Positions 45,404-58,440 of a stretch of 64,000 nucleotides of DNA are shown piece by piece; within the stretch, counting starts at the first letter, position 1; every line of letters begins with the position of its first letter. Made by a program: the position numbers and the translations under genes. The notes beneath the pieces are model-generated. The model was not told where the DNA came from. It saw nothing but the letters and a program-made list of their open reading frames with translations, and ran no database searches. This stretch comes from Megaustenia siamemsis. Lineage: Eukaryota > Mollusca > Gastropoda > Stylommatophora > Ariophantidae. The stretch spans positions 58,815,092 through 58,879,091 of the forward strand of contig JAVIAB010000101.1 in assembly GCA_032433765.1 (NCBI GenBank), in the 5' to 3' direction.

Positions 45404-45726
45404 GTAAGAGGGGGGACAGGTTGGTCTCGAGGCACATGTGACAGAGAGGTTGTGGCTTCAAACCATGGTTGCAGCAGTTTTGATTTTTATCTATGATTTC
45501 TCTCCGAGGCAACCGCCCCTGGTCTCAGCAGCGAGGCCCGGCTTGAAACGTCTGTTACTCATCGACGAAAAAATATGAGTACCTCCGAAGACTGAGTTAA
45601 CTGCCTGTGCTGCGAGAGACCCTGTGCACACGGCTGTTATGGAAACATGGATTTAACACGCAAAATGCAGTTCCTAGTCTTTAGGGACTTCGTCAGAGGT
45701 CAAAGCTGGCAAACGTAAAAAATAAA
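45404..45726 (+). mobile_element. SINE-like insertion in the minisatellite
   Basis: A 323-bp block of unrelated sequence interrupts the array and is flanked by ACCTCTTCT (45,395-45,403 and 45,727-45,735). Near its left end are GGTTGGTCTCGAGG and GTGGCTTCAAACCATGG, resembling degenerate Pol III A and B boxes about 30 bp apart. It ends in an A-rich tail (GTAAAAAATAAA). Because the array itself contains CTCTTCT words, the 9-bp TSD could be partly coincidental. Confidence 0.5.
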
Positions 45727-46010
45727 ACCTCTTCTCTATCAATCTACTTCTAGCTCACCACCTCTCCATTAATCTACTTTAAGTATACCACTTCTCCTAT
45801 ATCTAACGTATAGAACACCCCTTCACTATTTATCTACTTCGAGTACCTTCATTCCTAGTATACCACCTCTTCGTATCTACTCCTAGGACACTACCTCTCT
45901 ATTAACTTCTGGTGCACCATTTCTCTGGTGTTTATTAACACATTCTCTACACCTACTCTTCGACCTTATGTCCAAACTTCCCTATTTATTTCTACGTAGG
46001 TTATCCTACT
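45727..46010 (+). repeat. Minisatellite with CACCACTTCT core, right part
   Basis: Degenerate units such as CTACTTCTAGCTCACCACC and CTATTTATCTACTTCGAG. It fades out near 46,000. Confidence 0.7.
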
Positions 46011-46189
46011 TCAGTGTTACAGTCCCTTGATTAGGCGACTTTACTTTGACATCTCTCCCTTTTTCTCATCCCTCTAACATGTGACATATCCCTTTCTCAG
46101 CTCATAATCCCATCTCTCATCCCTCTGTCTAACTATCCCTAACTTTATCCACCAACTTGTAGCAATATATAGCTGGGCCTCCCCGTTTG

Positions 46190-48450
46190 TTGTCGTTGTC
46201 CCCGACGTCTGAAGAAGGCAGTAGGCCGAAATGTCAGTATTTTGTTGTGTTCCTTTTTCATAAAGCTGTCATCATACATTGGGGTGTACATCACACCCCA
46301 CTACTCGCTCCTACTATGTTCTCCAGCCTGTTAACTTGCGTCGTACTGACATTTAGCATTGCCAGGTCATAATCGATTGGTGCGAGGTCTAGTCCGTGGG
46401 ATAAAATGGCAAGTAGCCTCTGCTCGATGTCGGTAGTTGCCATGCCCTTCCAGTCGGCTAATCATTTGCGGGATTTTGTTATCACATGGTCGACGTGGTC
46501 CCAAAAAATTCAGGCTACGATTAAACTAAACTCTGAGATATGTTACTGTCCTTGCTCTCCTCACCAGCCTCCTTTCGTATTACCTTTGATTTCCGTGTTA
46601 AAGATATTATATAGTTTAGTGAGACCCATGCAATATATGCTTTATTGGAATTAAGCAATGCACCTGAAACCCCACACCAGGAAGAGATCGTGTTTCATGG
46701 TGGAGGTGATTTTCATTCTGCATCTTCCCTGTCGATATACCAGAATATCATCAGCAAAAGTCATAGTTCTTCCATTCCCATCCAATGTGTTGCTCCATGA
46801 ACGTTATTGTGTAAACGTTAAATAGAACTGGTGACAATGGTGAGCCTTGTGGTAGCCCTGGACATATATATATATATAAAACCTTCGAGTGTGGGTGGGA
46901 ATGTGCGTTTCTGTTCAGGGTGTCACGGACATCTATTATCTTCAGTAGCTTGCCCGCAGTGTTCTCCATCATGGTGATTCTGTTGGCCACTGATCTGACA
47001 ATAATCCTTGTTTGCCTTTGGTATCAGTAGTAAGTAACTAGGAAGCCACTCCTCTTTAGTCTGGCCACTCTGAATTATGGCATTACAATTTTTAGCCAGG
47101 TTTTGCAAGTTGTCGTAGGCTAAACAGTCTATGGCGTCACACCGAACACCATCTGGACAAGAAATACTATTGTGTGCCCTTTTACGTTTTGTGCGAATGG
47201 TATAGGTTGTGACTGTGAGATCTTCACCCAACACTACATCATTACACAATTCTGAGAGCGACCCCCGATTCCTCATTGAACAGCCTCATTTATTTTTATC
47301 TGTCAGCTCAATGTTGCTGACAATGAGGGCCTTTCCTTTACTCTCATCAGATGTGTGCCATAACTGGTCCGTGATCTGGAAGTCTGGTATATTTTTGTGT
47401 CGTGCTGTGTCATTCATGCTTTGATGAATGTGTCAGAATGTGGCCAACTATTTCTCTGAGCACACCTTTTTACAAAAATCATCCCACTTGGCATCCTTAG
47501 TTTGCTTAACACAAAGTTTAAAGTGTATCATTTGTTGTTCCATTCTTCATTCAGAAGCTTCAAGAGCTCAGGTTGTGTTCTTTCCATTATTTCTGGCTTT
47601 CTGTCATATCTTGGCCGTTTGTCTCTTGTTCCGCTAAGCTTCCTCGAATTCTACATTCCACCAGGGTGGCTGCGCCCATCTCTTCTGCCTCCTGCGAGCA
47701 GCGCCCTATTTCCTATGTATTTTTTGCTAATGACGTCCTGGTCTGTTTTCTAGTAAAGAAATGTGTGGAGCTTTCTTTTTTGGCTTCTATTTCAGCTTTT
47801 CTCAATTAGGAGGACACATGGATAGTGATCACTTCCGTGGAATCCCAGCACACTCCACCTGCAAACCGGTGCGAGGGGTGGAAGACACCAGTGCCAGGTC
47901 TATGATAATATCAGAGTCTCCTGATCGAGTGGTCATTCTGGTTGCCCTTCCATCATTCAAAGCACATTAAATCGGCGGACTCCAGTGCGTTCTCTAGGTC
48001 TTTCCCCTGCTTGTTGGTTATGACGTCACCCCACTCTAGTATTTAAGTCTTCGCATAAAATGACGTTCTCCTCCTCGAACGTAAAGATATTCTGCCAATT
48101 TGTTGTGCCCACCTTCCCATTACAGGCATACATAATTACAACCAAAAGGAACTGAGGTCTGCACTCTAACTGCATGTACCTGAAATACTGCACAGCCAAA
48201 CACAGACATATCAACCTCAGATGCCACCATAATGTTTTGCACAAGGATGGTCTGCCCAAGGTGTCGTCTATTGTAGAAAAAGTGAAATCCAAGGACCTTA
48301 ACTGTCCTATCCCCACGAAGTGTTTCTTGCAAAATCACATTTTTATCTGCGCAGCACAGTAGTCTCTCTTTGTTGTTTATTGCTACCAGAGACAATACAA
48401 TCCTACCTGTTTCTTCTTTAGTGGTTCATTGCAACATTCTCCTTCGTCTT
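46190..48450 (-). pseudogene. LINE with APE endonuclease and RT (Jockey/I-like), decayed
   Basis: In sense order (right to left): endonuclease region with IFTFEEENVILCEDLNTR (48,026-48,316), where an Asp-Leu-Asn resembles the GDFN box. The linker runs through 47,300-47,800. RT fingers follow with SCPDGVRCDAIDCLAYDNLQ and WLPSYLLLIPKANKD (46,923-47,276), then GLPQGSPLSPVLFNVYT (46,751-46,990). A frame change leads to MTFADDILVYRQGR at about 46,725-46,767 with both Asp intact. The RT thumb follows with WDHVDHVITKSRK, LADWKGMATTDIEQRLLAIL and STTQVNRLENIVGASS (46,290-46,490). This is the longest domain coverage of any LINE in the window. Many frameshifts and stops make it non-functional. No TSD found. 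Confidence 0.8.
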
Positions 48451-48459
48451 ATCACTCTG

Positions 48460-49380
48460 GCTTTCCACACTTCATTGAATCTTTATTGTATCTAGCTTGT
48501 ACAAATAAATTAGTAGCTGCACCACATGAATCGTAGTTATATCCTCATAATAATTAGAAGTGTAGAAAGTTGTCCAATTACTCTATAATAACGATACTCT
48601 TCACGGTTTTTTAAATAATCTAAATAGTATCCTTCTTTTTATATGTTCAATATTGTTTATGTTTAGTAGATACACAGTGAGCTTCTTTGCCTCCAATAGT
48701 TTTAATTTGTTATGACGTGATATGCATATATTCTCTCATTAACGAAATCTCAGATATTTTGTTACTTACACGTGCTATTGCTACAAACTGAAACAACACA
48801 TTTGATATTATAGAATGGAAACTATATTTCTCATCATACCTGTCTATTAATGTTCAAATATAGAAACCACGAGTATTATCTGTTTAGTTGGTATATAAAC
48901 CTTCTAACTCTATTAGTTTCATTCGCTGTCAAATAATTGTATTTTGTTCTTCACTTGCTGTCCATAGGTAAATGTATTATTTGGCGTCGGAGTCAAACAG
49001 TTCGTAACGTGGCATTTGTTTTATTATGTTCCCCCTTATGTACCTCTTAACAAATTAATCCTAACCACAATAAATTGTCCAATATGGCAGGTCTAATTAT
49101 AACCATGTCATTTACCATGAACCTTAAATGCATATATATATATATATATATATATATGTGTATATACCACACCTATTTGTTTTCATACGAAAATACCATT
49201 TAGTTCTCATCTTTGACATTTAGGAAAATATATGAGTGAAGACGGTCTGAGCCTAATACATTTCACTTATTCTTAGAATTGCTATTTTTTGTGATTGGTT
49301 TCAATTTGTGACACTACCCATAAAACGTATTTTAATTAGGCACAATTAAAAATACTTAAGCATTAGTAACATTTGAGTAG
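48460..49380. other. Non-coding with a short (TA)n
   Basis: AT-rich. (TA)n at about 49,133-49,157. No gene or element boundaries recognised. Confidence 0.35.
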
Positions 49381-49384
49381 CTAA

Positions 49385-49990
49385 TCATCTTTATGTGCCA
49401 TACCGGTTGGCGTGGGCGATCATGTCCTTCCACAATCTTCTATCTGCAGTGCATCGTATCGGTTCTGCTGTTGACTGTTTTCCATGCCATGGCACCAAGC
49501 TATCCAACATTTTCTCTCTTTATCGTCCTCGATCTCTCTTTCCTTTTATTTTGCCAGTTGTAACCAAGTATTCCAACTTTCCTCTTCTCATGATATGCCC
49601 GAAAAATGTTGATTGTTTCTTTCTGATGATTTTTATGAACTCCCTTTGTGTGTTGGCCTTTTTGAGAATTTCTTTATTAGTCTTTTTAGCTGCCCAGGTA
49701 ACTTTCAACATTCTTCTGAGAAATCCCATCTCTGTGGCCTCTAATCGTCTCTTCATTTGTTTGTCTACTGTCCAAAATTCGCTTCCATAGGTCAGAAGTG
49801 GTTCTATACAGATGAACTCTCTTTCTTATTTCTATTGACATAGATTTGTATCATACGATATTTTCATTTTCTGAAATGCTATTTTGGCTTGAGCTATTCT
49901 GCTTTTTTTTTATCTGGTGCATCTTCCATCTGATGTAATTTATGTACATAAGTATTTGACGTGTTGCACTTGTTTCAGATTTGTCCTGTT
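49385..49990 (-). pseudogene. LINE 3' fragment, family B
   Basis: The minus strand encodes MKRRLEATEMGFLRRMLKVT, WAAKKTNKEILKKANTQREF and IKIIRKKQSTFFGHIMRRGK, followed by LEYLVTTGKIKGKRDRGR. It ends in the CRRLWKDMIAHANR-type tail at the left edge. Closest relatives are 37,415-38,222 and 56,005-56,625. The 5' truncation is near 49,990. Confidence 0.78.
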
Positions 49991-49999
49991 TATTTTTAT

Positions 50000-50755
50000 G
50001 TTGATGGTGATTTCTCACGAGTAGCTAGTACCGGTAACATAATCATCAATGTTTGGAAAAGTGAGTCACTGTTGATGCAATATTCAATATTTAAATATAA
50101 ATGTCATTACATTTTAAAAAACAACATAGTCAAATCAATTTGTTTGTACAATAGACGACGCTTGTGTATTGTATCTTCATGGAAAGACAAAGGTGAGCGA
50201 AACAACTAAAGTATTAGTGACCAACGACTGTGACGACATGTTTATCTTTAAATAAATGAATGGAACCCTGGTATCTACACGTCTCTCTACCCCCATATCC
50301 CGGTATTGCGTGCATTTTTTCTGGTAAAATTTGATTGCAATTATGGGCATTGTCCCGGGATTCTAAAATGATTCGCTCTATCCCGACTGTCACGTGATCA
50401 ACCCATGTTTGGTATTGATGCTTCTGTAAAAAACAGTTCGCACATTTTCCTCTTTCAGTTGAGCTGATATTGAACAATTGTACGTTTATTTAACTTTGTT
50501 GACTTTTTACTGACTTAAAGACTAGTCGGTGTGTGACAATCACACACTATTATCTTCCACCTTAATTCCCCCTCCCCCTTTTTTTTTCTTACAAAAGTTA
50601 TTGTTACTCCAAAGTGATCAACAGTGGTGTTGTTGTGCGTATGATTGTTTATAGGAGACTTCCAGTCAGAAAAATAAAAATGTCCAGCTCCACTTCCCAT
50701 CATCTCTCTTCAGCTCAGATAGGTCGCTGTGAAACTGATATCATTGCTTGTACAT
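50000..50755. other. Non-coding, nothing recognised
   Basis: Short minus frames at 50,214-50,477 and 50,515-50,703 have no recognised motif. Confidence 0.3.
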
Positions 50756-50761
50756 TAATTA

Positions 50762-52887
50762 TAGTCCGTTCAGAAATTCAAAATCACAACTGAATTAGTT
50801 TTAATTAACTGAATTAGTGATAACCTTTTGTTATTTTGCTTTCAAATTTATCATGCAATCTTAGAATATTGATGACGTTATAGAAATATTTTTTGCTCTG
50901 AGAAATTTGATCTAGTTTAAAAGCTTTCTTCTTTAGGCTATATTAAATTCACCCTGTTCGAATTTGACACAATTTTAGGATATATACATTAATTTGGTGC
51001 CGTCGTCCGCGTAAAATAGTTTGGCTATTGCAGAAACACTAACTTCAGGAAAATCCCGTGCACAAAACTGAATTGTTATTGAACGACATGACGCACCACG
51101 GCCTTGGCATTAATTACCGAAAAGAAGGCGTATCTTTATTAATTTTGTGAAGACTCTGTAGACAATTTGTTGACTTTAAATACCAACATTTATATCTAAA
51201 GTACAATGAGTTTGAAATATAATTTATAACTATGCAAAAGGTTGCTGTTTTACTATATCAGCACTTCCTTAGGGAATCCAAGATGGGACATATATTGTGA
51301 TATTCATGACCCAGACAGACGAACGCAACTCGCGCTTGGTCTTAATAAATCGTCATTTTTTCGTTGGATTAAACAAGACTCAGAGTGCACTCATGTCAAT
51401 CAAGGAAGGAAAAGGAAAGTCGACAGCTTTGACATGGATGTCATAAAACGTGCGATATTGAAAATGTTTGCTAATAATGTACTTGTTACTCTCAGGAATT
51501 TGAAATTAAAATTGCATGCAGACTGCAATATTGACATTTCTAAAAGTACTCTATGGAAGATTGTGAGAGGAGCCGGCTTCACTATCAGAAAAAAAAACTG
51601 TTGAGGGCAGGAATATTATTTGTGAAAAACCACACTTGGTCATTGCTCGAAGCAAATACCTGTGACAGATCCGTGAGCGGCGGAGTGAACGGTATGATAT
51701 TGTATATTTGGACGAATCATGGGTCAACGCACACCACGCCTATGCTAAAGAATGACAGTCAGTAAATGGCAAACTCAAAAGAACAATTCCGAGCTGCAAA
51801 GGCCAGCGAATTATATTAACGCATGCTGGAAACACTTAAAACGGCCTTGTCCATGATGCGGGACTTATTTTCCAATCAAAAAGTACCGACTGTAGGGACT
51901 ACCATACTGAGATGAACGGAAACATTTTCAGGCACTGGTTGGAGAACGATCTTTTACCAATCCTGGAGAGACCTTCATGCATAGTCATGGATAATGCATC
52001 ATACCACAATGTCGTATCAGAGGAAGACAAAGTGCCTACTGCATCAAATACAAAAGAGCAAATTAGGACATGGCTTGCGAATGAAAATGTCAAATTTGAC
52101 GACACATATTTAAAATCCGAATTGTACAACTTGTGAAAAATACGAATAAGAAAAAAGATGTACCATGTTGACAAAATCATTGAGAAATACGGCTACACCT
52201 CTCTTCGACTACCTGCATATCATGCGCACCTTAATCCAATCGAACTTGTCTGGGCTCACGTCAAAGGACAAGTTGCAGAACTGAACAGGACGTTTAAAAT
52301 GTGTGATGTTGAAATTCTGACACGCGAGTCTCTCTCAAAAATAGACATTCCGTTCTGGAAGAAGTGTGTTGAACATGTGCTGCGGGTGGAAGATGAGTAC
52401 TGGAAACGAAATGGATTACTATTTATCCAGCCAGTAATGATTATCAACTTCTTGGAATCGTCAAATTCGGAATGATTAAAATTAAGATGAATTCAATTCC
52501 TGCTGCAATTAGGACGTTTGGGGTCTAATGGTGACCGAAGGACAAGACTAATAATAACCAATTGAATTCATTTTTGCAAATACACATAACGAACAACACT
52601 CACAATTAAGCACTATATAGATACGCCTCTGACAAGAATTGCAGTAAACTGGAAAATTTAACACGATTACTATAAACTCTAAAATTTGAATCAACTTGTG
52701 TGATATCGCCATAAAAGATCAAAGGAATTCTCTGAAGTGCAAAATCTGTTGTGTTTGTGGAATAAAAAATACCAAAATCTTTGCGTCATCAATATTCTAA
52801 GATTGCATGCAAAATTTGAAACTAAAATAACAAGCGGTTATCACGCAAAACTAATTCAGGTGTGATTATTAATTCCTGAACGGACTA
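50762..52887 (+). mobile_element. DDE DNA transposon, copy 3 (divergent family D2) with long TIRs
   Basis: The element begins TAGTCCGTTCAGAAATTC and ends with the inverse GAACGGACTA, flanked by TA at 50,760-50,761 and 52,888-52,889. The inverted repeats are long, about 115 bp, with indels. On the left they run from TAGTCCGTTCAG to CTTAGAATATTGATGACG; the right end has the inverse CGTCATCAATATTCTAAG. Length is 2,126 bp. The TIR differs from that of copies 1 and 2 although the transposases are clearly related. Confidence 0.92.
51207..52475 (+). pseudogene. DDE transposase, divergent family
   Basis: The start MSLKYNL (51,207) matches the N-terminus of copies 1 and 2 but is followed at once by a stop. 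The helix-turn-helix region, LGLNKSSFFRWIK and ISKSTLWKIVRGAGFTIRK, lies in 51,242-51,604. After a frameshift come YDIVYLDESWVNAHH, then MNGNIFRHWLENDLLPILER and CIVMDNASYHN (51,912-52,136). A stop after KSELYNL precedes LRLPAYHAHLNPIELVW (52,158-52,475), and the C-terminus is NFLESSNSE. All three catalytic residues remain, and 83 positions separate the second Asp and the Glu. At least three stops and one frameshift make it inactive. Confidence 0.85.
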
Positions 52888-53039
52888 TAGTATTATTATT
52901 TGTTGTATATGGGAAAGTTAGGGGATTACTACTGTATAATAGTAATTTTTTAAAGTCATCAGACTTCGGGTTTTTGAAATAAATTAAACTGAGATTTTAA
53001 GAATATGAGGTGAAATGCCAACAGTAAAAAGAAAATACA

Positions 53040-53640
53040 TTTAGAGGCGAAGGACTATAATAAATGGATCAATGTAAATACCTTGGAAGGTGTATTGCAT
53101 CAAATAGCGACAGCGAGAAAGATATATCTTCAAGAATACGCATGCTATCCTTGACATTCGATATATTTAGAAACATTTAGTGTTCAACTTGTCTCCATCT
53201 CTGATCCAAGCTTAGAATTTACAAGTCAAATGTGCGATCTATATTCCTATATTCAGTACAAACGTGAGGGAACTAATCGTGAGATAGACAGCCACACTTA
53301 AATGATTTGAAGATCCCTGTCTTAAGAAGATTCCAAACATCAGTTGTATCAACACATTACAAACAATGAAGTTGCCAGAAGATCAACCACTAACAACATC
53401 CATAAAGAACAACCGAAAAGAAGACATTGGAGATAGGTAGACCACGTTCTACGAATGGAACGAATCAGGCATCCCCAATCAAGCATTAACGTGAACACCA
53501 CCAGCCAAACAAAGAAGAGATCTATTTTTGGACATGGCGATTAAATAAACATGATGAAATGGAAAAAAAAAATAGGCAGGTAACAACTTCACTTGACACA
53601 CTTAGAAATGACATGACCACACATTCTATACGATAGAAGG
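53040..53640 (+). pseudogene. LINE ORF2 C-terminal fragment
   Basis: The plus strand encodes MDQCKYLGRCIASNSDSEKD and ISSRIRMLSLTFDIFRNI, the 'KYLG...RI..A...F' block after the RT core. Shifted frames then give LRIYKSNVRSIFLYSVQT and KKNRQVTTSLDTLRNDM, the end of the protein. Many frameshifts. Identification rests on the order of these blocks. Confidence 0.6.
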
Positions 53641-53649
53641 TTTCGTCAG

Positions 53650-54333
53650 AATCCAACGCTAATGTTTCCTAGAAGTTATTCACAGCACATGTTCTCAGCT
53701 CTCGTCTCATAATGTCTCACATCTAGTCTGCAGAATCTCTATAATAGCACAGTCTCCTCGATAGTTCATTTGCTACAGTCTCATGTCTAATAGTCATATC
53801 ACGATTCTCACTGTCTTATGATTTATGTCCGCATCATATTTTAACACAAATATCTCCTGAATCTAGCATCCGTGGCTGTATTTGTTCTCAGACATTTCGT
53901 CTACATCATACATAGTTGTAAGTATAATCAAAACACACATCAACTTCTTTGAGAGTTCACCCACTTTATGGTAACCTCCAGCCTGCTGGACAACATCATA
54001 ACATTGCTCCCCCCTGCTACCTCTTCGTGACAGCCCTGTCACTTGTTTGCTCAGCTGTTGAATACCCCCAAAATGTATTCTCTGTCTCAGTAGCTAGTGA
54101 ACTCTCGAGATCCATGATTTCCACATGGTCTACATGAGTATCAGCTCACCACCTTCCTTGGCATCTCCCTCAAGAAAGGACAGATTACATTCATCTATTA
54201 TTTTCCCTTAATTTCATGTGAGACATTTCTTTTAGTTCTTTACTGGGTAACATGCATACGGTCGTATCCCTTTCTATCCATGTGAGACAACTCCCCTATA
54301 GTTTTTATGCATGTTAACACATACACACCCGCC

Positions 54334-54383
<50 letters not shown>

Positions 54384-55490
54384 ATGAATACATGCATATT
54401 ACTCACGTTGTTATCTAGACTGTGATCGTAATGCTAAAACAAACAATAAGTGTTGCTTTCTTAATAAAAATATATTATCAAATATATTCATATATCATCA
54501 GTATAAAACATAAAACATCGTTCCGTCAAATTAGCATGGAGTTAATAAACAAGACTTATAACCTGTTCATAGACTTATCATTATTCAAAATCGTGCTGTG
54601 ATTCTAAATAACTTATTTTCTTTATAACGGAAGGCAGAATAAGTATTATGTGTTATGTAAAGCTGGTAGGAAGATATGGGTGTGAGTCATAGACCGGAGA
54701 TCCAAACAATGCCACATAGTTGTGGTTCCACAAATAACAATAATAGTATCAGGTCATGCTTATTGTTGAGTATTTTTACTTGTTATGTTCTATATTTATT
54801 ATAAAGAAAGATATGTGAATGATAATTCAAAATATACATTGAAATAACGGTTCTGAAGAAAATAAATGACCACATGTAACCGCGGAAATAACATTTGAAC
54901 CGTAATTGTTTTCTTTCATCTTTCAGTTCAGCACGGCTACTTGTTTAACACAGGACGTGACATTTTAAGTGTAAAACTAGACATGATGAAACATTTATGT
55001 GTGAAGTTAGGTTTAGTTTTCTGCATCCCACTTATTGCCTCTATTGTTTTTGGGTCTAGTCTCAATGTGAACCGATTTTCTTAAAGTTAAAACTGCGTAA
55101 TTCACTTACTCCTTGTGCTACTGATATTTTCGCGAACTTGTACACTTCAGAAGACATTTTTTTGAAAGAGTCTAAAATTTTCACAATTTTCCTTGAGGAA
55201 TGTAAAGTTTATAACGACAAAATATTAGTTTATTTTGAATCTCAAGAAGCTGTTTATTTTCTTCCATCTAACTGCTTGAGTTGGGAAATAAATAAATAAA
55301 CAGCTATAGAAGCTATTGACGAGATGTGTATCTGAGATATGTCAATGAGGGAAAACAATGATAGTACAAGCAGTAAACATTAGGATCATGTGTTTTGTTT
55401 ATGAATTTTATTTAATTATTTTAAAAATAATAATATTTTATTTATTTTTGTATGTTCAGACTATTTTATCTTTAATTGAATTGTGGAATT
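53650..55490. other. Non-coding with (CA)n(TA)n
   Basis: A compound microsatellite (CA)n then (TA)n lies at 54,333-54,382. Otherwise AT-rich with no recognised element. A 62-codon plus frame at 53,949-54,137 is without motif. Confidence 0.35.
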
Positions 55491-55499
55491 GTTCTACTT

Positions 55500-55930
55500 A
55501 CTTTCAGCCCCTTGTGGAGCATAGGTCCAGAAGAAACACTTTCCAAGCTGTTCTGTTTCTTTTCATTATTTTAAGATCATCCAATATCTTCCTCATCATC
55601 TTCATCTCTGCTTCCAACTGTCTTCTCGAAGTAAATTTTGGTCTTGCTCAGTGTCTCTTTCCATGAAGATTTCAAAATGAGGGTCTGCCGTGTAATACTC
55701 TCAGTTAGCTTCTGGTGTGTGCGTCCAATCCAGTGTCATCGTCTTTGTTGCATCTCTTTGTCCCCTGGTATTTGACTGGCATATTCTAATAATCCCAGTC
55801 ATTTTGCGCTATTATTCACGTTTTTCTAAACATGGCAAGCATCAATTAATGAAGAATCATGCATGAATTAATGATCAATTATCTTCATGACTTTCATTTT
55901 TGTTGTTCTCCATGTTTCATAGCTACATAG
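55500..55930 (-). pseudogene. LINE ORF2 C-terminal fragment
   Basis: The minus strand, in several frames, gives LLCSYETWRTTK, EYASQIPGDKEMQQRR followed by HWIGRTPEAN, and a terminal GRYWMILK. This is the 'YG-x-ETW ... RRR-x-x-W-I-G-H' tail of a common invertebrate LINE. It is highly decayed. Confidence 0.6.
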
Positions 55931-56004
55931 GAGTTATTTAAAATTAGAGTTAAACATTTTTATTGCGTTGAAGTATTAATCTTCTTAATATTAAATACTA
56001 TTTA

Positions 56005-56625
56005 AAATAAACAGGACAAATCTGAAAGAATTACTATGCGTCAAATACTTGGACACAATAATAACATCAGATGGAAGATGCACCCCAGAAATAAAAAGCA
56101 GAATAGCTCAGGCAAAAATAGCATTTCAGAAAATGATAACAATCGTTTGCAACAAATCTATGTCAATAGAAGTGAGAATGAGAGTTCATCGGTGTTATTT
56201 AGAACCAATTTTGACCTATGGAATCTAATCATGGACAGTAGACAAACCAATGAAAATACGATTAGAGGCCACAGAGATGGAATTTCTCAGAAGAAATTTT
56301 GAAAATATCCTGCACAGTTAAAAGACCAATAAAGACATTCTCAAAAAAGGCCAACATAAAAAGGGAACTCGTAAAAACATCAGAAAGAAACAATCAACAT
56401 TTTTCGAGCACATCATGATAAGAGGAAAGTTGGAATACTTGGTTACAACTCACAAAATAAAAGGAAAGAGAGATCGCGGACGACAAAGAGAGAAAATGCT
56501 GGGTAGCTTTGTGTCATGGCATGGAAAACAGTCAACAGAACTGATACCATGCACTGTAGATAGAAGATTGTGGAAGGACATGATTGCCTACGTCAACCGG
56601 TACGACACATGATGATGATGATCTA
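56005..56625 (+). pseudogene. LINE 3' fragment, family B
   Basis: Plus-strand frames encode VKYLDTIITSDGRCTPEIKS, RIAQAKIAFQKMI, VHRCYLEPILTYG and RLEATEMEFLRR. They continue with NIRKKQSTFFEHIMIRGKLE, YLVTTHKIKGKRDRGRQREK and the end RRLWKDMIAYVNRYDT. A GATGATGATGAT tail follows at 56,611-56,622. Fourth copy of family B in the window. Confidence 0.8.
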
Positions 56626-56629
56626 TCGG

Positions 56630-57570
56630 TAATTATGCTGCACTATACATTTGTTATTTTGTTAAGACACATTATAAAGTTAACTATGAGGTTATGGAAT
56701 GTTTGCCTGAAGAAATTTACGGATTATGAAATGTATTTTGGATACACAGTCAGCAGAGATAATCAGACAATCACAGACCAATGGGGTGTTGCTACAGATG
56801 TAAGAATCAACTAGTTTTTTGTATAGGAAGTTAAATCTATGTAATGTTCTAGATGTATTAACCCTTTTCTGACCATTAGCAATTATATAGGATCATTAAT
56901 ACAATTTTACCTGACCATTATTCGATACATATGATATTGTATCTAATAGGTAATTTTGATTGAATGTGTGTTTCTTGAGGCTGAACTATCTGCTAACTGT
57001 AACCAGTAAACTTGCACAATTCTGCCCCAGAAGGCAGTTTGTCAGGAAGAAGAACAAATCTAAACCCCTGCTGTAGCTCGACTATAAAAGCACACGGTAA
57101 AAGCTTTCTGACTGACTATTGAGGGCAACTGATATTTGGAAAGAGATTCATTGAATTCATTGTCCCTCTACGAGAACACAGGTTCCCAGAACAAGCAGAA
57201 TATACAGATGGTACAAACGTTTATTTTTTCATTGTAATTATGGTAATTTGCATTAATCTGTGTGTGTCTACGAGAGAAGCTCAAAGTAACACATTAGTGT
57301 ACACACATAATTTTTCAGCGGGAATGTATTATAGTCTGCATGTAATTCTGATTTATTTTTTAAAGCCTGATTATAAACCTTTGTTTCCTCGTTGCTTAGG
57401 TGTTTCTCTGCACAATATATGGTACCTTCGTCTTGTCAGACGGTTTAATGAAAGCTAATGTGTATTTTTTAGGTTTGTATTTGTCAAACAGTTTCTCTGT
57501 GGCTAATTCTACCAAAGTTTAACAAACACATCTCGGCAACATAATTAACAAGCCAGGCCCATTGATCCAC
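56630..57570. other. Non-coding, nothing recognised
   Basis: AT-rich. A short frame at 57,240-57,458 lacks any motif. Confidence 0.3.
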
Positions 57571-57579
57571 AGGGTCTTC

Positions 57580-58440
57580 TATTTTCTTTTTTACAGAATC
57601 TTTTCTTCTCCTTGTTTTGCCATCCAACAGCCTCAAATGATGTTATGTCATTCCGAAAACAGACTCTCCATGGTGTGCGATCTCTTGTCAGATGTCCACA
57701 GTCATTTTCAAAGATGGAAAAGTCTTTCAGGGGCTATTTACATATATCTCTAGAGTGTAGTTTAAATCCGCCGATTTGTCTCTTTCCGTGTATTAGTTCA
57801 CCATGTAGTATTTGCTTAGTGATTCGGTTTTGTCCATTCGCTGGACGTGTCCCAGTCATAATAACCTTCGGCTTCTGACCATTGACATGAATGTAAAGTG
57901 TTAGTACCTTCCAAGGCTTTTAAGATGGTTATTTTGTTCAGCAATTTGATGTGCATTATTCTGTGGAGACATCACTTGTGGAAGATATTTAGTCTTTTTG
58001 CATACTTTTAGCATGTTGTCCAGGGTTTAGATCAATACAACAGCATGCTAAGCATACCAGTCTGATATATTAAAATGTTGCTCTTCATGGTTAATGTTCG
58101 TGTTGTCCCAGGCCCATTCTATGAGTTTACCGAAAGTTGTAGCTGCCTTACCAATTCGCCTATTTATTTCATCATCAAGAGAAGTGGTTGATGTAGTTGT
58201 GAATCCAAGATATGTAAATTTCTGAACTGACTGAAGTGGACACTATTTCAAAGTAATTAATACATGCTTGATGCTCTTTGACTTGGAAGTTTTCTGAACA
58301 CTAATAGACAGCGAAACATGTCGCATTTTTTGTCTAGGTTGTTGATCAGTGATTGTTGGGTGGTTTCACTATGAGTGACTAGGGCTGCATCGTCAGGAAA
58401 TAAAAATTATTTAATTAAGGCAACATTTGTTTTTGTTTTT
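57580..58440 (-). pseudogene. LINE ORF2 3' half (family E)
   Basis: In sense order the minus strand gives RCSPSHSETTQQSLINNLDK (just after the RT core), then GPGTTRTLTMKSNILIYQTG. Next come KYAKRLNIFHK, LHRIMHIK, ALEGTNTL, DTSSEWTKPNH and the tail RLFHL..LWTSDKRSHTMES. The order and spacing match the 'LTMKSKILIYQACVLS ... RRL-x-W-L-G-H' tail found in many invertebrate LINEs. Numerous frameshifts. Confidence 0.65.
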
